Numbered from the stretch's first letter, positions 1-7,546 are shown. The stretch is DNA of 19,428 nt from Hyphococcus sp. (GCA_021604585.1 BQJG01000061.1:1-19428); one strand, 5' to 3'. Made by a program: numbers and translations. Notes: generated by a model not told the origin, from the letters alone.

Positions 1-545
1 ACTTCGTCCCAGGCGAATTTGATCGCCTTGTCGAAGGCGGCGGAAAGGTCGCTGTCTTCACTGGTGATGCGCGTCTGGCCCTTGCCGTCATAACCGAGGC
101 GCCGGGTTTTCAAGATCGCCGGGCGGCCAACCGCTTCGAGACCGGCTTTGAGCGCTGCAAGATCATCGACCGCATGAAAATCTGCGGTCATGGCGCCGAG
201 CGAGTTGACGAATTGCTTTTCAGTGAGGCGATCCTGTGTTGTTTCGAGGGCTTTTGCGCCGGGCCGCACCACAGCGCCTTGCGCGGTCAGGAACGCGACC
301 GCTTTGACGGGCACATTCTCGAATTCATAGGTGACCACATCAACCGACTTGGCAAAAGCGGCGAGGGCGTTTTGGTCTGTGTAATTGGCGACGGTGAATT
401 CCGATGCGGCGTCATAGGCGGGGGCGCGTTCATCCGGACACAGAATATGGGTGCGCAGCCCCAGTTCCGCCGCCGCCGTCGCCAGCATCCGGCCTAACTG
501 ACCGCCGCCGAGGATTCCGATGGTTCCGTTCGGTTCGACGATCAT
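1..545 (-). CDS. purK: N5-carboxyaminoimidazole ribonucleotide synthase, N-terminal part (cut by window edge)
   Basis: PurK uses ATP and bicarbonate to carboxylate aminoimidazole ribonucleotide (AIR) to N5-CAIR in purine synthesis; it is a cytoplasmic ATP-grasp enzyme. The first 181 codons are present and run off the left edge without a stop. Seen directly: an ATG at 543-545, the N-terminal nucleotide-binding loop GGGQLGRM at residues 13-20, then family segments such as EFENVP and, near the edge, KTRRLGYDGKGQ, which belongs to the ATP-grasp region. The start lies only 6 bases after the purE stop, so the two genes are surely cotranscribed and encode successive enzymes (PurE converts N5-CAIR to CAIR). 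No frameshift is visible. The C-terminal ATP-grasp half lies outside the window, so integrity of the full gene cannot be judged. Confidence 0.95.
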   Translation of the reverse strand, partial: MIVEPNGTIGILGGGQLGRMLATAAAELGLRTHILCPDERAPAYDAASEFTVANYTDQNALAAFAKSVDVVTYEFENVPVKAVAFLTAQGAVVRPGAKALETTQDRLTEKQFVNSLGAMTADFHAVDDLAALKAGLEAVGRPAILKTRRLGYDGKGQTRITSEDSDLSAAFDKAIKFAWDE

Positions 546-551
546 CCGCGT

Positions 552-1049
552 CTAGTCTTCCACGGTCTCAGAAACCGAGTTCGTCTGTTGTGCGCGCCAC
601 TCATCGAGATGCTTCGCCAGTGCATCGTCATTTGTCGCCAAAATGGAGGCGGCGAGGAGCCCGGCATTGACGGCGCCAGCCTCGCCAATCGCAACGGTTG
701 CAACCGGAATGCCCGCCGGCATCTGAACAATGGAGAGAAGACTGTCGAGGCCTTTGAGTGTCTTCGATTGCACCGGCACGCCAATCACCGGCAGCGGCGT
801 CATGGAGGCGGTCATGCCCGGCAGATGCGCCGCACCGCCCGCGCCAGCGATGATGACTTTGAGCCCGCGCGCTTTCGCGCCGGCGGCGTAATCGTAGAGC
901 CGTTTGGGCGTTCTGTGCGCTGAGACGATTTTGGTCTCATACGCAACGCCGAGCGCATCGAGGATTTCGGCGGCGCGCTCCATGACCGGCCAGTCCGAGC
1001 GCGAGCCCATAATCACGCCCACCAGGGGGGACTTTTGCGCGCTCGCCAT
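552..1049 (-). CDS. purE: N5-carboxyaminoimidazole ribonucleotide mutase (class I PurE)
   Basis: PurE moves the carboxyl group of N5-CAIR to C4, giving CAIR, the step after PurK in purine synthesis. The 165-residue length matches the family. Family motifs seen: GSRSDW at residues 15-20, SAHRTP at 43-48 with the catalytic His45, a glycine/alanine-rich GAGGAAHLPGM at 69-79, and a QMPAGIPVATVAIG stretch at about 109-122. The reading frame stays open upstream to 1112, but the ATG at 1047-1049 is preferred: it is preceded by purine-rich GGGAGCAGGTGAG and places the beta-strand VGVIMGS at the usual distance from the N-terminus. It is the first gene of a minus-strand purEK unit, with a promoter candidate about 28 bases upstream. 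Confidence 0.96.
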   Translation of the reverse strand: MASAQKSPLVGVIMGSRSDWPVMERAAEILDALGVAYETKIVSAHRTPKRLYDYAAGAKARGLKVIIAGAGGAAHLPGMTASMTPLPVIGVPVQSKTLKGLDSLLSIVQMPAGIPVATVAIGEAGAVNAGLLAASILATNDDALAKHLDEWRAQQTNSVSETVED

Positions 1050-1077
1050 CTCACCTGCTCCCGTCCAGAAAGCGGCG

Positions 1078-1105
1078 CTTATAGCAGGCTCGGATCGCCG
1101 GGCAA
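1078..1105 (-). promoter_or_regulatory. Candidate sigma-70-type promoter of purEK
   Basis: On the minus strand, TTGCCC (1100-1105) and TATAAG (1078-1083) are separated by 16 bases. The -10 matches consensus at 5 of 6 positions and the -35 at 4 of 6. The -10 ends about 28 bases before the purE ATG, giving a short leader that holds the ribosome binding site. This is by eye only; no purine repressor palindrome is evident. Confidence 0.45.
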
Positions 1106-1174
1106 GGCGCACGGCTGATCGCGGGCAAGCGGAATGACGGTTGCTCTCAAAATACGCTCAGTTAAGCTTGGTTC

Positions 1175-2014
1175 GTGATCAGGTTCCTGTCTTCATTTCT
1201 GACGCCCGGCGCAAGCGGCCGGAGCTGGCGGCCCATATATTGGTTGATCGCCGCGGCCCCGGTATTCGCCCTCTATACAATGGAAGCGCTGAAAATAGCG
1301 GCTTTTGAAGCAACCAGAGCGCCGAATGTCGGCCTGAGCGCGCAGCTTGCGCTCATGTTCTTGTTTTTCCTTGCCTGGGCGGCGGCGCCCAGAACGGTTT
1401 GGGCGCTGATGCGAAAGGCGGAAGATGTTCCGGCGTTTCAGTCATGGCCGCCGCGCGTGCTGATGGTCGCTCTGGCCGGCGCGGCGATGTCTGTCGTTCA
1501 TCTATTCGGCCTTGCGGTTATCCTGCGCATGCTGCACTCGCCCCCGGGCTGGACCGCCGCGCACCTAGCGCATTCTTTTGCCGAGGTCTGGATCGGCTAC
1601 GCCGGCTATTGGTTTCTGCTTTATGCATTGGCCTGCATCATCATTTTCGCCGCCTTTTGGAAGCCGCACAGGGCGGCGACACGAATAGAGGTTCAAAAAG
1701 GCGGGATGAACCACTCCGTCGGATTGAATGAAATTTACTGGATCGAGGCGGGCGGAAATTATGTGCAATTGCACACGGCGCGCGGCGCTTACACCGTGCG
1801 AAAGTCGCTGGCCGCCATCGCGCCGGAAATGGGAATGGATTTCATAAAGTCACATCGTGGTGCATTGGTGAACGCCGCGCATGTGCGGGCGATCGAACCG
1901 CTTGACGGCCACAACGCCTACAGGGTTCTGCTGTCGTCCGGCGCGTCGGCGCCATTGAGCCGGCGCCGCCTGCGCGAGTTCCGCAAGTTTGTTAAAGAAC
2001 ACCCGGTGTCCTGA
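1175..2014 (+). CDS. Membrane-anchored LytTR-family transcriptional regulator
   Basis: Probably a DNA-binding regulator held in the inner membrane. The 279-residue product has about four hydrophobic helices (about residues 20-40, 55-78, 93-118, 134-162), a short basic linker, and a C-terminal LytTR domain (about 170-272) recognised by IYWIEAGGNYVQLHT, the conserved FIKSHRGALVN stretch and the basic end LSRRRLREF. There is no receiver domain and no histidine kinase next door, so it is not a standard LytSR response regulator; the membrane part may sense a signal directly (inference). The GTG start at 1175 is chosen because the next ATG lies inside the first membrane helix; no strong ribosome binding site is visible. 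It is divergent from purE. The exported protein gene downstream on the same strand begins 150 bases later and could be its target. Confidence 0.85.
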   Translation: MIRFLSSFLTPGASGRSWRPIYWLIAAAPVFALYTMEALKIAAFEATRAPNVGLSAQLALMFLFFLAWAAAPRTVWALMRKAEDVPAFQSWPPRVLMVALAGAAMSVVHLFGLAVILRMLHSPPGWTAAHLAHSFAEVWIGYAGYWFLLYALACIIIFAAFWKPHRAATRIEVQKGGMNHSVGLNEIYWIEAGGNYVQLHTARGAYTVRKSLAAIAPEMGMDFIKSHRGALVNAAHVRAIEPLDGHNAYRVLLSSGASAPLSRRRLREFRKFVKEHPVS

Positions 2015-2164
2015 CGGCCATTCGTTCCGCCGCTTGAACACTTTTCCCCGCCATTCGCCCCAAACGCCTTGAGAACGGCTACTGGCCGCCTCAACGTTGC
2101 GATCATCTGCGCTCGCTCAAGAGCGCCGGGAGCGATGGAGCGAAATGTGCCTGGAAATCACCTG

Positions 2165-2926
2165 ATGAACGCCGTGAAGACCATGAACTGCCTGGCTGTC
2201 AGCATGGCTCTCATGGCCTGCGCTGGCGCGGCCCGTTCGGCCGAGCCGATAGACATCTTGCCCGGAGACGAGCGTTTCAAAGCGCCGGCCTATGAGGATT
2301 TTGAGGTTCGCTATGGCAGCACCTTCTCCAAGAATGGTGAATTCACCCTTCAGGTTCGCAATGTCGCCGGCGGGACCAAAACGCATGTGATGGACATTAT
2401 TCCCGGAGAAAACGCGGTTGTCGTCGCCTTCCGAATGATAGACAGCGCCAGCCAGCGGGTTGAGTTCAGCGCCGGACCTTATTTTGCCTGGGGACAGGAG
2501 TTTGTCGTCAATCAGGCAAGCAATGAAGGTTATGACGCCGTGCGCATTCCGATTGGCGGCGGCGAGCCGGCGCGCATGACCGGCGAATTGCCGTTGGGCG
2601 GAAGCATTGCAGATACGTTCTCACCGACGCTGGCGTCCTTAATGCCGATGCAGACGGGCGCCAAATTTCGGCTACCGATCGTTGAGCCGAGAAAAGACGA
2701 GACATTCGCTAATGTGTTCGCCAACTTTGAGGTTGTCGGCCGCGAGGAGTTGATTTTGAAGTCGGGGCTGCGGTGCGAATGCTGGGTGATCGAAGGGACA
2801 ACCTCAGCCATGACAAGCCGCTATTGGGTCTCCCGGGAGGCGCCTTTCTTCTATCGCTGGCATCGCGACATTGGCGGGCAAAGAGAGTTCATATCCGAAG
2901 CGCTCGGCTTTCGATTGCTGCAATAA
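2165..2926 (+). CDS. Exported protein of unknown function, possibly DUF3108-like
   Basis: I do not recognise this gene with confidence. The 253-residue product starts with a clear Sec signal peptide: one Lys, a hydrophobic core LAVSMALMACAGA, then AARSA before EP, giving cleavage near residue 26. The mature part is hydrophilic, rich in alternating beta-type segments and lacks membrane helices, so it is likely periplasmic. The C-terminal half (LMPMQTGAKFRLPI, later CECWVIEG and SRYWVSREAPFFYRW) resembles the pattern of DUF3108-type beta-barrel proteins, but this is a weak resemblance from memory. The frame is open upstream (an ATG at 2135 also exists); the ATG at 2165 is chosen because it places the signal peptide at the N-terminus, with GGAAA about 9 bases upstream. 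A strong terminator follows the stop. Confidence 0.7.
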   Translation: MNAVKTMNCLAVSMALMACAGAARSAEPIDILPGDERFKAPAYEDFEVRYGSTFSKNGEFTLQVRNVAGGTKTHVMDIIPGENAVVVAFRMIDSASQRVEFSAGPYFAWGQEFVVNQASNEGYDAVRIPIGGGEPARMTGELPLGGSIADTFSPTLASLMPMQTGAKFRLPIVEPRKDETFANVFANFEVVGREELILKSGLRCECWVIEGTTSAMTSRYWVSREAPFFYRWHRDIGGQREFISEALGFRLLQ

Positions 2927-2952
2927 GAATTGGCATTGTGAGTGAAATGTGT

Positions 2953-2981
2953 GGCCGCGAGAATCTTGCGGCCGTTTTTTT
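2953..2981 (+). terminator. Rho-independent terminator after the exported-protein gene
   Basis: A 9-bp stem (GGCCGCGAG with CTTGCGGCC, one G-T pair) closes a 3-base loop AAT and is followed by G and seven T residues. It starts 26 bases after the stop codon. This is the clearest intrinsic terminator in the window and separates the LytTR/exported-protein region from the cyclase gene. Confidence 0.9.
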
Positions 2982-3039
2982 CGGGCATCCGGACGAGGAG
3001 ACGCCAGCCATAGACGGGGGCGCGAGAGCCAACGCCTCC

Positions 3040-3058
3040 TCTCACCGGACGCGGGAGA
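3040..3058. repeat. REP-like imperfect palindrome
   Basis: TCTC, a bulged A, CCG, a GACG loop, then CGG and GAGA form a 7-bp stem with one bulge. Read on the minus strand in one frame it encodes SPASGERR, a peptide-like string commonly produced by dispersed intergenic palindromes in proteobacteria. Only one copy is visible in this window, so its repeat status is inferred. Confidence 0.4.
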
Positions 3059-3167
3059 CGGTCGCAATGCTCGAAGGGGACTTCGTACGACCTTTTCCGC
3101 CAATTCAACCTGAGCTTCCGCGACCATTGTCACAAGGGACATTCGGTGAAACGAGCGGTCTCTGCGC

Positions 3168-3198
3168 TGAATCGATAGGCGCGATTCAACACTGAATC
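3168..3198. repeat. Cluster of TGAATC/GATTCA inverted repeats
   Basis: TGAATC at 3168-3173, GATTCA at 3183-3188 and TGAATC at 3193-3198 form two alternative 6-bp inverted repeats; the second has a 4-base spacer (ACAC). It could be a regulator site for the cyclase gene about 175 bases downstream, or chance. Confidence 0.35.
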
Positions 3199-3371
3199 AG
3201 CTGCGCTAATCGCCGTGTTTTTGTGCGCGAATTAACGATTCTCGCGCCGATTTTTATTGACAGGTTTTGGCGCGGCTTCGCGGGCACTGGCGGGCGTCCG
3301 CCAATCGCGATAAGCAAGTGCGTGCGGGGAAGAAGCAGCGAGGGCGGTGCGATTCGCGCCGGGAGGGCCTG

Positions 3372-4094
3372 ATGAAAATTGGCGATTCGCCAAAAACTGC
3401 GGCGGCGTCACGGCTGCAGCGCAATCGGGGCGTTGGCGCAGCGCCGCCGTCATCAACAAATTCTGCAGCGCCGGCGGACCAGATCGTGCTGGCGGGTGTT
3501 CCCGAAGCGGAGCTGACGCCGCGCGTGCGCGAAGCGCTCGTCTCGCTCATGCAGGAAGTGCAAAGCTTGCGTGAACAGATCGCCTGGTCGCAGGAGCGCA
3601 TCGAGGATCTTGAGCGCCTCGCTGATAGCGATCCGATGCTCGACATTTTCAATCGCCGGGCATTTGTGCGGGAGCTTGATCGGGCGCTTGGGTTGATAGA
3701 CCGCTATTCCATGAAAGCTAGCCTCGTCTTTGTCGATCTCAACGATTTGAAAAAGATCAACGACAAGATGGGCCATGGCGCCGGCGATGCGGCGCTTACT
3801 CATGTTGCGAATGTGTTGTCTGCGAATGTGCGCCAGTCCGACGCTGTCGGTCGCCTGGGCGGCGATGAATTCGGCGTTTTATTGACGCAAGCCGATCAAC
3901 CGACGGCGGAGTTAAAGGCCGCGCAATTGACCAGCGCCGTCGCCGCCAATCCGGTTGCGTGGAAGGACGGGTCGTTCACCGCGCATGTTTCCTGCGGCGT
4001 TGTTGAGATCGCGAAAGGACTGTCGGCTGACGAAGCAATGGAACGCGCAGATAACGCCATGTATGAAGTGAAATCGCGCAAGAACGGCGGGTAG
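3372..4094 (+). CDS. Diguanylate cyclase (GGDEF domain) with inhibitory site
   Basis: Predicted to make cyclic di-GMP from two GTP. The 240-residue soluble protein has a low-complexity N-terminus (1-45), a probable coiled coil (about 50-83), and a GGDEF domain (about 84-240). Seen directly: the signature GGDEF at 163-167, FVDLNDLKKIND around metal-ligand Asp122, and RQSD at 154-157 placed exactly five residues before GGDEF, the canonical RxxD product-inhibition site. Both active and inhibitory sites are therefore intact. There is no receiver, PAS or membrane domain, so the coiled coil probably drives dimerisation. The start at 3372 is chosen for its GGGAGGG ribosome binding site; the frame is open farther upstream but basic and unlike the family. 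It is flanked by non-coding DNA on its left and a hairpin just after the stop, so is likely monocistronic. Confidence 0.9.
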   Translation: MKIGDSPKTAAASRLQRNRGVGAAPPSSTNSAAPADQIVLAGVPEAELTPRVREALVSLMQEVQSLREQIAWSQERIEDLERLADSDPMLDIFNRRAFVRELDRALGLIDRYSMKASLVFVDLNDLKKINDKMGHGAGDAALTHVANVLSANVRQSDAVGRLGGDEFGVLLTQADQPTAELKAAQLTSAVAANPVAWKDGSFTAHVSCGVVEIAKGLSADEAMERADNAMYEVKSRKNGG

Positions 4095-4095
4095 G

Positions 4096-4115
4096 GTCCG
4101 GCGCTGCCGCCGGAC
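4096..4115 (+). terminator. GC-rich hairpin directly after the cyclase gene
   Basis: GTCCGGCG (4096-4103) pairs perfectly with CGCCGGAC (4108-4115) around a CTGC loop, starting 2 bases after the stop. No T-run follows, so it may slow or end transcription only weakly, or protect the mRNA 3' end. Confidence 0.5.
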
Positions 4116-4220
4116 AATCGCAATACAACTCTTTTGCGTGCAACTGTAAGTTCGATTGTGCAGTCGAGGCCTGACCCTCATACGATACGATATGGCCCGG
4201 CAGCCAGCGGAGCGTAACGC

Positions 4221-5279
4221 GTGCTTGATAATGCTGTGACATTGATTTTCGCCGCCGGCATTATTCAGGCGCTGTTTCTTGCTGTGTCGCTTGCGACACT
4301 GAAAATTCGCAACAAACAGGCCGCATACGCGCTGGCCGCACTCATGCTGCTTCTGGCGGTTTCGCTCATGGAGAACTTTGCAGACCAGATCGGCGCTTCA
4401 ACTGAACTTGCATTGGGGTTGGCGATTGAATTTGCGATTGGGCCGCTCTTGTATATTTTTGTTCGCTCCACGGCGGCGCCGGAATGGCGCGTGACACGCC
4501 GGACAGCGTTGCACTTTATTCCCATGGCGATTGCGTTTTGCCTGCTCGCCTTGCTTCACGCCGCGAATACAGGCGGCAATCTTGGTGTCGCGCATCCGCA
4601 ATTCGGGGCGATGATCATCTTTTGGGTGTTTGTGAAGCTGGCGTATTTCTGCATTTACGCGGTGATGAGCGAGCGCGTTGTTCGGCTGGCGGTAAAGGCG
4701 GCTAAACCTGGCAGGGCGGCGTCGCTGCGTTGGATTTATCGCTGGCTGTTGCTGGTGTTCGCTGCGGTTGCGGTCACATACGCCCTTTTTATTCTGTTTC
4801 TGATTGGTGCGCCCATCTGGAACGACGCCGATGTCTATGCGGGGATCGCCGTGTTTGTGGTGATCTTCTCGATCGCCTATTTTGTGCTGGCCAATCGTCA
4901 GGCGCTCGAGCATTCGCCGCCGAAGCCGGCGCCGGTCACGCCTGAAATCATTCAGAACGCAGAAATGGTCAGGGCCTATGTGGAAAAGGAGCGCCCGCAT
5001 CGCGAACCGGATTTTTCAATTGAGCAGTTGTCTACTGCCGTAAAGCTGAGTTTGCCATCGATCCAATCGGCGGTATTGCATCTCGGCGGCGGTTTTCAGG
5101 ACTATGTGAACCGGCTGCGGCTCGAGGAATTCGAGATTCTCGCGCGCGACCCTGCGAACAAAAGCAAAACGACGCTGGAGATCGCCTTTACGGCAGGGTT
5201 TAACAGCAAGGCGACATTTTACCGGGTGTTCAACGCTGAAAAAGGCGTCACGCCGCGCGCCTATCGGGAAAATCTTTAG
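4221..5279 (+). CDS. Seven-helix membrane protein with C-terminal AraC-type DNA-binding domain
   Basis: A membrane-integrated transcription regulator of the AraC family. The 352 residues comprise about seven hydrophobic helices (roughly 5-27, 33-51, 62-83, 96-114, 127-149, 172-197, 204-225), a Pro-rich linker (232-241) and an AraC helix-turn-helix domain (about 246-352), with the family signature in TTLEIAFTAGFNSKATFYRV followed by GVTPRAYR. It probably senses a signal in or outside the membrane and binds DNA from the membrane (inference from architecture). The GTG start at 4221 is supported by GGAG 8 bases upstream, and places the first helix at the N-terminus. The exported hydrolase begins 126 bases downstream on the same strand and is the nearest candidate target. 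Confidence 0.88.
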   Translation: MLDNAVTLIFAAGIIQALFLAVSLATLKIRNKQAAYALAALMLLLAVSLMENFADQIGASTELALGLAIEFAIGPLLYIFVRSTAAPEWRVTRRTALHFIPMAIAFCLLALLHAANTGGNLGVAHPQFGAMIIFWVFVKLAYFCIYAVMSERVVRLAVKAAKPGRAASLRWIYRWLLLVFAAVAVTYALFILFLIGAPIWNDADVYAGIAVFVVIFSIAYFVLANRQALEHSPPKPAPVTPEIIQNAEMVRAYVEKERPHREPDFSIEQLSTAVKLSLPSIQSAVLHLGGGFQDYVNRLRLEEFEILARDPANKSKTTLEIAFTAGFNSKATFYRVFNAEKGVTPRAYRENL

Positions 5280-5295
5280 TCCGAATGAAATAAAG

Positions 5296-5320
5296 CGTCT
5301 CAGACCCGCTGAATGAGACG
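5296..5320 (+). terminator. Hairpin after the AraC-type gene, possible terminator or regulator site
   Basis: CGTCTCA (5296-5302) pairs perfectly with TGAGACG (5314-5320) over an 11-base loop, 16 bases after the stop. No T-run follows. As it also lies about 85 bases before the hydrolase start, the inverted repeat could instead be a protein-binding site. Confidence 0.35.
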
Positions 5321-5405
5321 ACAGCTCCCGATTTCTCCACCATTTCCAGCATGACTGCTGCAAATTTCATCCGGGACAGAATGTGCCCGTGAACGGAGAC
5401 TACGC

Positions 5406-6449
5406 ATGATCAAGAATCTTGTCCTCGCGGCCGCATTGCTCATCGCTGCCGCGGCTGGCGTTGGAGGATATAATTGGCTCGAATTTGGCCGCCTCCATGG
5501 GGCTGCGGAAGCCGTTAGCTTTAACAGCGCCGACGGGGTTCATCTCCAAGGCACGCTCATCAGCCCAAACACACCCGGCCCTCATCCGGCTATAGTCATT
5601 CTCCACGGGTCCGGACCTTCATCGGGCATTGGGATGTTTGGATCCGGCCACGCCAATGCATTTTTGAAGCACGGCATCGCTGTCTTGATCTACGACAAAC
5701 GCGGATGCGGCGAATCCGGCGGAAATTTCGACACGGCGACCTATGCGGATTTCATCGATGATGCGATCGCCAGTATCGAAATGCTGCGGAAGCGAAGCGA
5801 CATTGATGCGGCAAAGGTGGCGTTGTTCGGCTCAAGCGAGAGCGGGTGGTTCACGCCGGAGATCGCAGAGCGCGTTGGCGGCGTTCCGTTTATCATCAAC
5901 CGCGCCGGACCGCCGCTCAGCTGGATCGAAACCAATCTCTGGGAGATCCGCAACGAGTTGCTCAACGCCGGGCTGACGGACGAAAATGAAATCGCAGATT
6001 TCTTACAGCTGCGCGAAAAAGTCTGGCGCTATTATGAGCAGGCTGCGGCTGCACATGATCCGCTGCCGGAACTGCGCGCTGAATTAGAGGCTGAAGTCGC
6101 CCGTGTTGACCCGCGCTGGCTGGAAGCGACGAGCATGCGCGTCGCCGAATATGAACAGGAGAAATTTGAACGCTACCTGGTCGATATTCTCTACGATCCG
6201 GCGCCCTATTGGGAACGCCTCAACATTCCGGTATTTGCGCTGCATGGCGGCGCAGATCAGAACGTGCCGACGGCGCGTGCTGTTGAGGTTTTCGACCGCC
6301 TGCGCCGAGAAGGCAAGTCGATCGAAGTGATCGTCTATCCCGGTTACAAACACGGCATGGCCAAATACCACAATTTGTTTTCCATGGGGTATCCGCCGGG
6401 CTATCTCCCGGCGGTTGGAGAGTGGGCGAAGCAACAATTCGATACTTGA
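5406..6449 (+). CDS. Exported alpha/beta hydrolase
   Basis: Likely a serine hydrolase (esterase or peptidase type) outside the cytoplasm. The 347-residue protein begins with a Lys followed by a hydrophobic stretch (about 5-20), a signal peptide or membrane anchor. The fold is seen in HGSG (67-70, oxyanion region), DKRGCGESGG (97-106), nucleophile elbow GSSESG (142-147, Ser144), GGADQNVPTARA (281-292, Asp284) and GYKHGM (313-318, His316). A complete Ser-Asp-His triad can therefore be assigned. The elbow is unusual: Ser146 replaces the Gly expected two positions after the nucleophile. Helical residues 180-258 form a cap insertion. The start is supported by GGAG 8 bases before the ATG. It resembles exported COG1073-type hydrolases; the substrate cannot be told. 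Confidence 0.88.
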   Translation: MIKNLVLAAALLIAAAAGVGGYNWLEFGRLHGAAEAVSFNSADGVHLQGTLISPNTPGPHPAIVILHGSGPSSGIGMFGSGHANAFLKHGIAVLIYDKRGCGESGGNFDTATYADFIDDAIASIEMLRKRSDIDAAKVALFGSSESGWFTPEIAERVGGVPFIINRAGPPLSWIETNLWEIRNELLNAGLTDENEIADFLQLREKVWRYYEQAAAAHDPLPELRAELEAEVARVDPRWLEATSMRVAEYEQEKFERYLVDILYDPAPYWERLNIPVFALHGGADQNVPTARAVEVFDRLRREGKSIEVIVYPGYKHGMAKYHNLFSMGYPPGYLPAVGEWAKQQFDT

Positions 6450-6469
6450 TGCGGAGCGCGCGCAGTGCC

Positions 6470-7537
6470 TTACCGCTCCAGTTTCACTAGCGTGTTGGCG
6501 AGACCGGAGACATACGCCGGGCCGCCGCCGGGCGTCAGGATAATTCCCGTGACGAGACCCGGCATCGGCGCCCACATATCCGGGCCGACGAGACTGAGAA
6601 AAGGTTCGCCCGCTTCCTTGCGGCGGAGAAATTCCGCGATGATCGCATCGCCCGCATCAGTTTGCGGGTGAAACGCCGAATAGGTTTCACCATTGTCAGG
6701 ATTGATGATGAAAATCGCATTGCCGAAAGGCGAGGCGGCCCAGACCATTCCGCCATCGTCCAGTTCGATGTTGTCCGGCGTCATCACCTCTGCCAGCACG
6801 CGCCGGTTGGAGAGTTCACCCGTGTCAAACGAAGCATTGAATGCGTTGATGCGGCTGGCGACGGTTTCCGCCACATAAATCTGGCTGCGCGCTTCATCGA
6901 TGACGATGCCGTTCGCAAAGTCGAGACCATCGACTTTGAGTTCGGCTTCGTTCGATCCGGGAGCAATGCGAAACAGGGCGCCGTCGGATATGGGCATGTC
7001 TGCGGCGGCGAACATCCGGGTTTCGGAATCGGGGCCATTGTTTTGCGTCGACTGTGTGAACCAGATGGCGCCGGTGGAATCTGCTTCAGCAGTGTTGGCG
7101 CCGAATTCATGATCGTAAATCAGTTCGGTTGTTTCGGTTGCGATGTCTGTCCGGTAAATCGCGCCTGTGAAAATATCAGCGACCAAGACATGTTTATGGT
7201 CTGGCGTGAAGGCGACGCCGTTCGGGCCGGCGTTCAAGGCCGGCGGTTCATAGCGATAGCCTGCCGCCGCAAAATTGCCGAACGGCTGGCTCGCGCCATC
7301 CGGTGAGAGTGCGACGAGGCCGTGCAGTTGATCCGCGACGAGCAGCGTCCCGTCTGGCAAGACGACGCCGTCTTCGGCGCGGTGTAGTGATTGGTCTGCG
7401 GGGAAGAGGTCGCCATCCTCAAACGTCCAATGGTGCTGGGCGGATGGTTCAGTTTTTGATGCCGGACCTTTATCTGTCGACGGCGCGCATGAATAGGCGC
7501 CAAGGCCGATCATGGCGAGCAAGACTGCATGTTTCAT
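6470..7537 (-). CDS. SMP-30/gluconolactonase-like beta-propeller lipoprotein
   Basis: A calcium-type six-bladed propeller of the SMP-30/gluconolactonase/strictosidine synthase-like group, many of which are lactonases or esterases. The 355-residue product starts with a signal peptide ending in AYSC at 14-17; Cys17 may be lipidated, though the lipobox is imperfect. Expected metal ligands can be matched: Glu55 in AEDGVVL, Asn209 in FANGIVID, Asp255 in TPDNIELDD; Asn106 in GPNGVAF fits the substrate-side position. Blade-like repeats such as VLVADIFTGAIYRTD and IYVAETVASRINAF recur. The start is supported by AAGGGAAA before the ATG. It converges with the hydrolase gene, with only 20 bases between stops, and lies about 80 bases downstream of the DUF465 gene, possibly with its own promoter. 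The substrate is unknown. Confidence 0.85.
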   Translation of the reverse strand: MKHAVLLAMIGLGAYSCAPSTDKGPASKTEPSAQHHWTFEDGDLFPADQSLHRAEDGVVLPDGTLLVADQLHGLVALSPDGASQPFGNFAAAGYRYEPPALNAGPNGVAFTPDHKHVLVADIFTGAIYRTDIATETTELIYDHEFGANTAEADSTGAIWFTQSTQNNGPDSETRMFAAADMPISDGALFRIAPGSNEAELKVDGLDFANGIVIDEARSQIYVAETVASRINAFNASFDTGELSNRRVLAEVMTPDNIELDDGGMVWAASPFGNAIFIINPDNGETYSAFHPQTDAGDAIIAEFLRRKEAGEPFLSLVGPDMWAPMPGLVTGIILTPGGGPAYVSGLANTLVKLER

Positions 7538-7546
7538 TGGAATTTC

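Larger units (their letters stand above)
2982..3371. other. Non-coding intergenic region of about 390 bases before the cyclase gene
   Basis: No convincing gene lies here. Short open frames on both strands have atypical composition and no family resemblance. It contains a REP-like imperfect palindrome (3040-3058), a cluster of TGAATC/GATTCA repeats (3168-3198), and an isolated TTGACA at 3257-3262 that lacks a good -10 at the proper distance. The promoter of the cyclase gene probably lies in the right half, but I cannot place it. Confidence 0.6.

Noticed and set aside
2773..3195. 140-codon open frame on plus overlapping the end of the exported protein gene
   Set aside because: It runs through the strong terminator at 2953-2981 and a REP-like palindrome, and has no recognisable domain.
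3257..3285. TTGACA as -35 of the cyclase promoter
   Set aside because: The sequence 16-18 bases downstream is GC-rich and nothing resembling a -10 is present.
4398..5000. 200-codon open frame on minus inside the AraC-type gene
   Set aside because: Composition is dominated by Arg, His and Gln, typical of antisense to a membrane-protein gene; no ribosome binding site or motif.
6662..7306. 214-codon open frame on plus inside the SMP-30-like gene
   Set aside because: Antisense shadow; the minus-strand product has clear family residues and this one has none.
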